Below, in pieces: positions 1-6,565 of a stretch of 64,000 nt of DNA (position 1 is its first letter; every line of letters starts with the position of its first letter). Where the stretch lies: contig JAJCZU010000006.1 of NCBI GenBank assembly GCA_029262235.1, positions 1 through 64,000 of the forward strand, written 5' to 3'. The stretch comes from Candidatus Eiseniibacteriota bacterium. GTDB lineage: Bacteria > Orphanbacterota > Orphanbacteria > Orphanbacterales > Orphanbacteraceae. The notes below the pieces were generated by a model. It was not told where the DNA came from, ran no database searches, and was given only the letters and a program-made list of their open reading frames with translations. A program made the position numbers and the translations under genes.

Positions 1-404
1 GCCGCGCGCGGCCCACCCCCACGATTAGATGATGGAAGAGGGGAGTGCGCGCGAGGATGCGCGCGTGCGCGCGTCGTCGTCACTTCCTTACGCCCGCTCG
101 ACCTGGCCAACTGGCCACCACGGAGGCCTCGCGGGCTCCAGGAATGTGACTCCGCCGCGCGTGTCCCACCCTTACGATTAGGTGATGGAAGAGGGGAGTG
201 CGCGCGAGGATGCGGACGTGCGCGCGTTGTCGTCACTTCCTTCCGCCCGCTCGACCTGGCCAGCTGGCCACCACGGAGGCCTCGCGGGCTCCAGGAATGT
301 GACTCCGCCGCGCGAGCCGAACCCCCACGACTAGATGAGGGAAGAGGGGAGTGCGCGCGAGGATGCGCGCGTGCGCGCGTTGTCGTCACTTCCTTCCGCC
401 CGCT
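1..404. repeat. 153-bp tandem repeat array
   Basis: A 153-bp unit occurs at 1-153 and 154-306, and again in part at 307-404. The match continues to the left edge of the window, so the array probably extends beyond it. Copies differ by a handful of substitutions. Each contains an alternating GCGCGC-rich stretch (around 48-73 in copy 1), a CACTTCCTT block and, in the two full copies, a GGCCTCGCGGGCTCC block. Stops in several frames and the lack of conserved reading argue against coding. Function is unknown. Confidence 0.9.
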
Positions 405-763
405 TCCCTCCTGATTCTTCACGCGCGAAAAGAACGGTTCCCGGAGCCACGATCCTGTTCTCGCGGGTGGCGCGCCGGACGGGGACCCCTGCCGAGCCTG
501 CCGAGGCAGGGGTGGCCGGGCGCGACAGGACCCGCGAGCACGGGCAGGCTTCCGGGCATCCGGTCGATGAGCCTACGTCGTCACTTCCTTCCGCCCGCTT
601 CCCTCCTGATTCTTCACGCGCGAAAAGAACGGTTCCCGGAGCCACGATCCTGTTCTCGCGGGTGGCGCGCCGGACGGGGACCCCTGCCGAGCCTGTCGAG
701 GCAGGGGTGGCCGGGCGCGACAGGACCCGCGAGGGACGTACTCGTGCCTCCGGGCATCCGGTC
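382..763. repeat. Duplicated 157-bp unit (195-bp period) with inverted repeat
   Basis: 382-538 and 577-733 are almost identical, with an offset of 195 bases. A short TCCGGGCATCCGGTC block recurs after each copy (551-565 and 749-763). The first copy begins inside the third 153-bp unit, so the two repeat families are fused. Each copy holds a perfect 9-bp inverted repeat, ACCCCTGCC/GGCAGGGGT, with an 11-base spacer (485-513 and 680-708). The second copy ends just outside the stop codon of the minus-strand gene. The hairpins lack a T-run, so they are not classical terminators; they resemble REP-type intergenic elements. Confidence 0.85.
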
Positions 764-769
764 TTGCAG

Positions 770-2065
770 CTACGTTGGTAATGATTCGGGAGTGATCGGG
801 TCGCCGGCGTTTTCGTTTGCGTGGCCGACATCGTCGCCGTTCGTCAATCGCTTGATTTCGTCGCCGTATATATAGGGAGGGAAGAGGAGGGGCAGCAGTT
901 CGCGCAGGAACTGGCGCCGCTTGTAGGAAGTGTGGCTCGCAAAGTGGGCGTCGTAAAGCGTGCGCAGGTAGTCTTCGACGGGATAGATCTGGACTTCGAC
1001 CGAGAAGAAATAGGGAATCGGCGAGGCCGGGTCCTTGATCAGAATATCGGCGATCTCCTTCAGAACGCGAAACCCGCTGCCGGAATTCGTGTCCAGTTGT
1101 CCGCGATCGCGCTCGTTGGTGAGGGTGTCGACGCGGTCCCGCCAGCGAAACGGCCCGCCGAACGCGTGCACGAGCTTCCGTTCGAGTGAATACGCGTCGT
1201 GACGGTCGCCGACGATGAACATCGCGCCGATGACGTCCTGGATCTGGCGGGGGTCGGCGATGCCGCGGCGAATCATCTTGCTCACGATCGAACCGGATCT
1301 TCGCCCGAGTCCGGGCCAGCGCGGCATTTCGTTCGCCTGCCAGAAACCGCTTTTGACTTCGAGGTCGGGGGCCGGCGTGGCGGCACGCTTGAACCGCGAA
1401 CGGTAGTGATAAATCTGGATCTTGCGCTTCCCGAAGCGGCTGGCGACGGATCGCACGGGAAACTTCCAGCAGCGCACGTCGGTCGCGTCGCGCGTGGGCA
1501 CGATGGCGAGGTGCTGCCTGCCGCGCATGCCGTGTTCGAGAACGGCGCAGATTTCGATCTGGTCCGCTTTCTCGGCCTCGGCCCACAGAATCTCGTCGAG
1601 CAGATTGTCCCAGTGTTCCTTGTGCTGTGGCGCGTCGCGAATGGAGCGGCAGTGATCGCTGTCGAACAGCAGTTTCGCGAGATAGAGTTTCCGCTGCGCT
1701 TCATAGCGAAGCCGGGGCACGCGTTCCTCGAACGCACGGAGGAACAGTTCGCGAATATTGTTCACGCGGCGAATGCGCGGCAGCGGCCGGAGCGGAAACG
1801 CGATCCGTTCGGGCAGCAGTCGCAGCAGATCGTCAAGATAGAGATCGGCATCGTGAAAATAGCTCTCGAGTTCCTGCAGTGTGTTGTCGGCGCCGCCGGG
1901 ATCCTTGCGATAGACACGCAGAAAGTAATCGCCCAGATTGTGGCCTTGTTTGATCCGCCTGTACGCGGTCAGGTACATCTTGGCAATGGCGGGCTGGTTG
2001 GCGGGAAGGCGGGGGTCGAGGGGGGGATGAACGCGATACTGAAATGGAACGGATGAATCGCTCAA
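770..2065 (-). CDS. RelA/SpoT-like nucleotidyltransferase-fold protein, divergent
   Basis: 431-residue protein with no signal peptide. The second half follows the order of the RelA/SpoT synthetase fold: a K-S-x-S-I-like segment read here as RSGSIVSKM, then QIQDVIGAMFIV in place of the D-L-x-G-x-R strand, DAYSLERKLVHAF, a basic RWRDRVD loop, SGFRVLKEI in place of GYQSLH, and the acidic strand VEVQI followed by AHFASHTSYKRRQ. The Glu of the VEVQI strand is kept, but the Arg of the G-x-R strand and the Tyr/His of GYQSxH are not. (p)ppGpp synthesis is therefore uncertain. The first 200 residues are not recognised. I chose the TTG at 2065 because an AAGGAG lies 8 bases upstream; an in-frame ATG at 2101 has no such site. 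It is transcribed divergently from yggS, and its 3' end abuts the repeat block. Confidence 0.6.
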   Translation of the reverse strand: MSDSSVPFQYRVHPPLDPRLPANQPAIAKMYLTAYRRIKQGHNLGDYFLRVYRKDPGGADNTLQELESYFHDADLYLDDLLRLLPERIAFPLRPLPRIRRVNNIRELFLRAFEERVPRLRYEAQRKLYLAKLLFDSDHCRSIRDAPQHKEHWDNLLDEILWAEAEKADQIEICAVLEHGMRGRQHLAIVPTRDATDVRCWKFPVRSVASRFGKRKIQIYHYRSRFKRAATPAPDLEVKSGFWQANEMPRWPGLGRRSGSIVSKMIRRGIADPRQIQDVIGAMFIVGDRHDAYSLERKLVHAFGGPFRWRDRVDTLTNERDRGQLDTNSGSGFRVLKEIADILIKDPASPIPYFFSVEVQIYPVEDYLRTLYDAHFASHTSYKRRQFLRELLPLLFPPYIYGDEIKRLTNGDDVGHANENAGDPITPESLPT

Positions 2066-2229
2066 AGTAGTCACTCCTTCTCCTCGGTCAGAATAGCGCA
2101 TACGGAATGTTCTGTCATGCGTCGTTCGCGGGGCCGGCGGCATGTTGCATTGACACCCGCCTGCCCGGTTTCGGTTCGCTGCTTGCCACCGTCGTGCGCG
2201 GGCGTTATCGTGCGTGCGGGGGTAGGAAC

Positions 2230-2916
2230 GTGACGATTCTGCGAGACCTGGAGAGCGTCGAAGACCGCATCCGCGCCGCGTGTATGCGCGCGGGCAGGGC
2301 GCGCCGCGATGTGCGGCTCGTCGCGGTTACGAAAACGGTCGATGCGGACCGGATCAACGAGGCGATCCGTGCGGGCGTGCGCTTCATCGGCGAGAACCGG
2401 GTACAGGAAGCGCGCGACAAGTTCCCGCACCTCATTCCCGTCGAGGGGCGCCACTTGATCGGCAGCCTGCAGCGCAACAAAGCGGGGAAGGCGGTCGAGC
2501 TGTTCGATCTGATCGAATCGGTGGACCGCGCTTCGCTTGCGGAGGCGCTGTCGCGTCTTGCCGTACAGGCGGGGCGGGAACTTCCCGTGCTGATCGAGGT
2601 GAACACGAGCGGCGAGGAGAGCAAGGCCGGGGTTGCTCCCGGGGATGCCGGTGATCTCGTGCGCGCGGCGGGGGCGCTTCCGAACCTCGCCGTCCGCGGG
2701 CTCATGACCATCGGCCCGCTGACGGACGACAGGGACAGAATTCGCAGCGCTTTCGCATCGCTCCGGGACCTGCGGGACGCGCTTGCAGGGGAAGACATTC
2801 CGGGAGTGGAGCTGAAGCATCTCTCGATGGGGATGTCGAGTGACTTTGAAATCGGGATCGAAGAGGGGGCGACGATCGTACGGGTCGGCAGCGCCATTTT
2901 CGGACGCCGCGCATAG
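2230..2916 (+). CDS. yggS: YggS/PLPBP-family pyridoxal phosphate homeostasis protein
   Basis: 228 residues, the usual size for the family. It binds PLP on a single TIM-barrel domain and buffers vitamin B6 in the cytoplasm; no enzymatic reaction is established for the family. The PLP lysine is visible in LVAVTKTV (Lys35), followed by the family blocks FIGENRVQEARDK, HLIGSLQRNKAGKAV, EVNTSGEESKAG, GLMTIGP and LSMGMSSDFEIGIEEGATIVRVGSAIFG. The GTG start at 2230 puts the N-terminus at the normal place; the longer upstream reading is low-complexity and has no family match. Followed 24 bases later by a YggT gene, a pairing seen in many bacteria. Confidence 0.93.
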   Translation: MTILRDLESVEDRIRAACMRAGRARRDVRLVAVTKTVDADRINEAIRAGVRFIGENRVQEARDKFPHLIPVEGRHLIGSLQRNKAGKAVELFDLIESVDRASLAEALSRLAVQAGRELPVLIEVNTSGEESKAGVAPGDAGDLVRAAGALPNLAVRGLMTIGPLTDDRDRIRSAFASLRDLRDALAGEDIPGVELKHLSMGMSSDFEIGIEEGATIVRVGSAIFGRRA

Positions 2917-2940
2917 GGGGCTGATATGGGAGGATTCGCC

Positions 2941-3513
2941 ATGGTGATGCCGGTTCTGCAGACAGCGGTGCAGTACGTGGCGATTGCGGCCGTGCTTCTG
3001 CTGGCCGTGCGATTCTTCATTCCGACCCGGGCGCAGTTCGGCACGCAGTCGATCTGGTACCGCCTTTCGAAGATGACGGATCCGATCGTGCTGCCGATTC
3101 ACTCGATGCTTCCGCCCGGAACGCAACTTTCCGTGGCCGTCGTCGTCGCGATCTTCGCCGTTCTTCTGATCGCGTATTTCTTCCTGTCTCTCGCGGGCGA
3201 GGTTCTGTTCGGGGTATTCGGTTTCATGCACGGCATCACGGGCGGCGATCCGATCCACGCACTCGGCGCTCTTCTTTTCAGCGCCGTTTCGGTGTTTACC
3301 ACGCTCGTCGTCATTCGCATTATTCTCTCCTGGCTTCGTGTCGGCTACTACAGCGGGAACGCGTTCATTCGCTTCACGTTTCAGGTAACCGAACCGATCC
3401 TGTCGATCTTTCGCGGAATCATCCCCCCGATCGGGGGCATGGACCTGTCTCCCATCCTCCTGTTCTTCCTGCTCGGCATCGTGAAGGGCGCCATTCGCTC
3501 CGTCCTGATGTAG
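2941..3513 (+). CDS. yggT: YggT-family integral membrane protein
   Basis: About 190 residues containing two YggT repeats, each of two membrane helices. Each repeat carries the family motif before its second helix pair: DPIVLPIHSMLPP in the first and TEPILSIFRGIIPPIGGMDLSP in the second. The family is linked to osmotic tolerance and cell division in other bacteria, but the mechanism is unknown. I prefer the ATG at 2941, which has GGGAGG 7 bases upstream, over the ATG at 2926. Lies between yggS and divIVA, the same neighbourhood as in Gram-positive and FCB cell-division clusters. Confidence 0.9.
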   Translation: MVMPVLQTAVQYVAIAAVLLLAVRFFIPTRAQFGTQSIWYRLSKMTDPIVLPIHSMLPPGTQLSVAVVVAIFAVLLIAYFFLSLAGEVLFGVFGFMHGITGGDPIHALGALLFSAVSVFTTLVVIRIILSWLRVGYYSGNAFIRFTFQVTEPILSIFRGIIPPIGGMDLSPILLFFLLGIVKGAIRSVLM

Positions 3514-3536
3514 CCAGCCCCGGGGCCTCTTTTTCG

Positions 3537-3565
3537 TTGGACGCACCTGGGATTTGGGCTATGTT
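3537..3565 (+). promoter_or_regulatory. Probable sigma-70 promoter for divIVA
   Basis: TTGGAC (3537-3542), a 17-base spacer and TATGTT (3560-3565). It lies 39 bases upstream of the divIVA start and just after a CCCCGGGG/CTCTTTTT stretch that may end the yggT transcript. Confidence 0.5.
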
Positions 3566-3603
3566 GCGATGGAACACCGTGCAGTTAACAGGGGGAAACC
3601 GTC

Positions 3604-4251
3604 GTGAAAATTTCACCTCTCGACATCCGGAAACAGATGTTCCGGAAAAGCCTTCGGGGTTATGACGAGCACGAGGTGAACGCCTTCCTCGAACGAGTCG
3701 CGAACGAAGTCGAAGATCTCCTGCAGGAAAATCGTGGCCGGCAGGATCAGTTGAGTTCGCTCGAAATCCAGGTCGAAAACTACCGAAAGATCGAAGAGGC
3801 GCTCCGAAACGCGCTCGTAACCGCCGAAAAAGTGGCGCGCGAGACGAAGATGAACGCGGATCAGGAAGTCGCGCTGACGCTCAAAGACGCCCAGGTACGG
3901 GCCCAGCGCAGCGTGGAAGCGGCCCGCGAGATCCTCGGCAGCGTCCAGCGGGACCTGCTTGAGATGGCCAAGCAGCGCCGCGACTACTTGACACGATTCC
4001 GCCTTCTTGTGGAAACTCAAATGAAGATGCTCGACATCAAGCAGGTCGAGTTCGAAGACGAAGAGAATCTGCGCAGGCTGGAAGAGATCCAGCGTGAGCT
4101 GTTCGAGGACTCGTTCGATCGAAGCCCGAAAGGCGAGCATGGCGAGCATCCTGATACGGAAGAGATGAGACTGGCGGACGCACCCGGCCCTGAACGGGGC
4201 GAGGAGGACGTGGCGCCGAAGCTGGAAGCCAGGACACCGGAGAACGCATGA
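3604..4251 (+). CDS. divIVA: DivIVA-domain coiled-coil protein
   Basis: 215 residues. The N-terminus (about 1-45) is a classical DivIVA membrane-binding module: ISPLDIRKQMFRKSLRGYDEHEVNAFLERV. It is followed by a long coiled coil to about residue 165 and an acidic, low-complexity tail. Proteins of this family bind curved membrane at the pole or septum and recruit partners for growth or division. GTG start with AGGGGG a few bases upstream. The last four bases overlap the next gene (ATGA), so the two are likely translated together. The tail is unlike that of firmicute DivIVA, so partners cannot be inferred. Confidence 0.88.
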   Translation: MKISPLDIRKQMFRKSLRGYDEHEVNAFLERVANEVEDLLQENRGRQDQLSSLEIQVENYRKIEEALRNALVTAEKVARETKMNADQEVALTLKDAQVRAQRSVEAAREILGSVQRDLLEMAKQRRDYLTRFRLLVETQMKMLDIKQVEFEDEENLRRLEEIQRELFEDSFDRSPKGEHGEHPDTEEMRLADAPGPERGEEDVAPKLEARTPENA

Positions 4252-4634
4252 CAAAGAAACAGCTGCAGCATTTCGAACAACGTCTACTGGAAGAGCGGGC
4301 GAAGCTCGTAAAAGATATCGGGCAACTGGAAGAAACGACGCTGCAGGCCTCACGCGAAGGCGCCGGCATGCTGAACGCGTATTCGTTTCACATGGCCGAC
4401 GCGGGAACAGACGCGAACGAACGCGAAAAGGCGTTTCACCTCGCCTCGCGCGACACGCGGCTCATCTACCATATCGATCAGGCGCTCGAGAGAATTCACA
4501 AAGGGGAGTACGGTTCGTGCGAAGTGTGCACCGAGTCGATCAATCCCCAGCGACTGGATGTCGTGCCGCACGCGCGTCTTTGCGTCGACTGCAAAGAAAA
4601 AGAAGATCTGAAGAACGCGCGCCGAACGCACTGA
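4248..4634 (+). CDS. DksA/TraR-family C4 zinc-finger protein
   Basis: 128 residues. An N-terminal coiled-coil hairpin (about 1-80) is followed by a four-cysteine zinc finger, CEVC-x17-CVDC, near the end. DksA-like proteins enter the secondary channel of RNA polymerase and adjust initiation, often with ppGpp. The coiled-coil tip does not show the DxxDxA sequence of E. coli DksA clearly (it reads ADAGTDANEREKA), so full DksA function is not certain. Overlaps divIVA by four bases. A RelA/SpoT-like protein is encoded nearby at 770-2065, but no direct link is shown. Confidence 0.85.
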   Translation: MTKKQLQHFEQRLLEERAKLVKDIGQLEETTLQASREGAGMLNAYSFHMADAGTDANEREKAFHLASRDTRLIYHIDQALERIHKGEYGSCEVCTESINPQRLDVVPHARLCVDCKEKEDLKNARRTH

Positions 4635-4669
4635 CTCTCGAGATAACGCAGATAACGCGAGGCGGAGAC

Positions 4670-5635
4670 ATGCGCGCTGTCGTATCGGACGACAAGGCGG
4701 GTCTCCGCCTCGATCGTTATTTAGTAGATGAAGGATTCGTCCCCTCGCGGGCGATCGGCCAGAAGTGGATCAAGAGCGGCGCGGTTCGCGTGAACGACGC
4801 TGCCGTGAAAGCGAGCCATTCGCTCGAACAGGGCGACGTTGTCGAAATCGACGATACTCCGCCCGTTCCCCCCTCGACTCTCATCGCAGAAGATATCCCG
4901 CTCGACATCGCATACGAAGACGACGATCTGCTGATCGTGCGGAAGCCCGCGGGCCTTGTCGTTCATCCCGGCGCGGGCGTGGCGACGGGCACGCTTGCGA
5001 ACGCGCTGCTGTACCGGCTCCAGGCTGCCGCACCGTTCGCCGACCCGATGCGGCCCGGCATCGTGCACAGGCTCGACCGCGACACGTCGGGACTGCTCGT
5101 CGTTGCGAAGAACCCCGCCTGTCAGGCGAAGCTCGGCAAGATGATTCAAGACCGCCAGGTCACGCGCGAGTATCTGGCGATCGCCTGGGGAGGGGGGGAC
5201 GAGGCGGGCACGATCGACCTCCCCATCGGGCGCTCGCACGCAGATCGCACGAAGATGGCGGTCGTTCCCGAGGGGCGCCGCGCCGTGACGCACTACGAAC
5301 GGATCGAGCCGTTCCGCTTCGCATCCCTTCTGCGTGTTCGTCTCGAGACGGGGCGCACGCATCAGATCCGCGTTCACTTCAGCCACATGAATCACCCGGT
5401 GTTCGGGGACGAAACGTACGGCGGGGGCGCGTCGGCGGTGCGCGGCGTGCATCCGAATCTGAAGCGCCCGGCGCTGATCGCGCTCAAGTGCATCGATCGT
5501 CAGGCGCTCCACGCCGCCCGGCTCGCGTTTTCGCACCCCATGACCGGCGAGCCCATCGATTGTGAAGATCCGGTTCCGGCAGATTTCGGCGGCCTTCTGG
5601 TCGCGCTCCGCGCCGATCGGGACGGAATCTCCTAG
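4670..5635 (+). CDS. rluD: RluA/RluD-family 23S rRNA pseudouridine synthase
   Basis: 321 residues, normal for RluD. An S4 RNA-binding domain (about 10-70: LRLDRYLVDEGFVPSR, IKSGAVRVN) precedes the catalytic domain, whose HRLDRDTSGLLVVAK motif carries the catalytic Asp136. LETGRTHQIRVH and HPVFGDETYGG complete the family signature. It isomerises uridine to pseudouridine in large-subunit rRNA; assignment to RluD rather than another RluA paralogue is by overall layout. ATG at 4670 follows GGCGGAG; longer upstream readings overlap the zinc-finger gene and have no S4 match. Confidence 0.9.
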   Translation: MRAVVSDDKAGLRLDRYLVDEGFVPSRAIGQKWIKSGAVRVNDAAVKASHSLEQGDVVEIDDTPPVPPSTLIAEDIPLDIAYEDDDLLIVRKPAGLVVHPGAGVATGTLANALLYRLQAAAPFADPMRPGIVHRLDRDTSGLLVVAKNPACQAKLGKMIQDRQVTREYLAIAWGGGDEAGTIDLPIGRSHADRTKMAVVPEGRRAVTHYERIEPFRFASLLRVRLETGRTHQIRVHFSHMNHPVFGDETYGGGASAVRGVHPNLKRPALIALKCIDRQALHAARLAFSHPMTGEPIDCEDPVPADFGGLLVALRADRDGIS

Positions 5636-5731
5636 TCGAACGCGGGGCTCTACAGTAAGATAGAGGCGTTCAGAGTGCGCCCATGGTGTGTGCGCTCCGA
5701 GGCTCAATTCGTTGGAACAGGGAGTATTCAG

Positions 5732-6085
5732 GTGAAATTGCATCGCCGCGACGAGGGGGCGGTCACGGTTCTCGGGCTTTCAGGCAAGCTCATGGGGGGG
5801 CCGGATTCCGCCGTTTTCAAAGATTCGATCCAGGGACTGATCGATGAAGGCCGCAACCAGATCGTTGCCGATCTCGAGAAACTGAGCTGGGTCAATTCGA
5901 CCGGGCTCGGGATTCTTCTTGCCGGGTTCAGAATCGTGAACGAGGCGGAAGGCCAGCTCAAGATGGCGCGCGTCGCCAGCCGCATCCAGTCCATCCTCAT
6001 GATCACGAAGCTGACCACCGTGTTCGAGACTTATTCTACTGTCGAAGAAGCCATCGAAAGCTTCAAAGCGAAGCAAGACGGATAG
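5732..6085 (+). CDS. STAS-domain anti-sigma factor antagonist (RsbV-like)
   Basis: 117 residues, a single STAS domain. The conserved loop reads LSWVNSTGLGIL; Ser56 is at the position phosphorylated by the partner kinase in SpoIIAA/RsbV. Unphosphorylated protein would bind the kinase encoded next door and release its other target. GTG start at 5732 has GGGAG 7 bases upstream; upstream in-frame residues are not STAS-like. First gene of a three-gene set with the kinase (4 bases later) and the PP2C-type phosphatase. A GAACGC/GCGTTC imperfect hairpin lies just after rluD (about 5638-5672) but has no T-run. Confidence 0.88.
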   Translation: MKLHRRDEGAVTVLGLSGKLMGGPDSAVFKDSIQGLIDEGRNQIVADLEKLSWVNSTGLGILLAGFRIVNEAEGQLKMARVASRIQSILMITKLTTVFETYSTVEEAIESFKAKQDG

Positions 6086-6088
6086 CCG

Positions 6089-6535
6089 ATGGGGAACCGG
6101 GCGACCGAGAGTCTGGAAATGAAAGTTCCGAGTGTCATGGAGTACCTTGACCTCGTGAATTCGGTCGCCGAAGAAATCTGCAAGCGTCTCCATATCGACG
6201 AATTCACGCAGGACACATTGACGAACTCGGTCGTGGAAGCGTGCACCAATGCCATGGAGCACGGCAATCGCCTCGACGCGAAAAAAAGCGTGAAGCTGCG
6301 TTTTGTTTACGATGAAAGCAGAATCGATATCTATGTTTCGGACGAGGGCGACGGTTTCGACCTGGCGGCCATCGAAAGTCCCGTGACTCCCGAGAACCTG
6401 CTGCGGGAGAGAGGGCGGGGCATCTTCATTCTCAAGTCATTCATGGACGAGGTTCACTTCGACATCAAGCCTTCCATAGGGACCACGGTTCATCTCGTCA
6501 AGAATCTCGGGCAGAGCGTAGAGGCGGCCAACTAG
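6089..6535 (+). CDS. RsbW-like serine kinase / anti-sigma factor
   Basis: 148 residues with a GHKL ATPase fold. The N-box is VEACTNAMEHGN, the G1 box DEGDGFD and the G2 box RERGRGIFIL. Such kinases phosphorylate the STAS partner on serine and sequester a sigma factor or another output protein. No sigma-factor gene is present beside it, so the output target is elsewhere or is not a sigma factor. Begins three bases after the STAS gene with no clear ribosome site, which suggests translational coupling. Confidence 0.87.
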   Translation: MGNRATESLEMKVPSVMEYLDLVNSVAEEICKRLHIDEFTQDTLTNSVVEACTNAMEHGNRLDAKKSVKLRFVYDESRIDIYVSDEGDGFDLAAIESPVTPENLLRERGRGIFILKSFMDEVHFDIKPSIGTTVHLVKNLGQSVEAAN

Positions 6536-6565
6536 AAACCTCGCCGCCCGCCACTTCGTAAGAAG

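Noticed and set aside
1-404. CRISPR array
   Set aside because: Whole 153-bp units repeat, including what would be spacers; no short constant repeats with unique spacers and no cas genes (the Cas4-like nuclease domain at 50109 is part of a TM0106-type helicase).
485-513. Inverted repeat as a terminator for the minus-strand gene
   Set aside because: No T-run on either side and the same structure is repeated at 680-708; better described as part of the repeat unit.
331-875. Overlapping frames of 148-174 codons on both strands across the repeats
   Set aside because: They simply translate the duplicated repeat units, change frame between copies and have no ribosome site or protein family.
1199-2056. 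285-codon frame on the + strand opposite the RelA-like gene
   Set aside because: Mirror of the minus-strand gene in GC-rich DNA; the minus frame has a proper start site and recognisable fold blocks.
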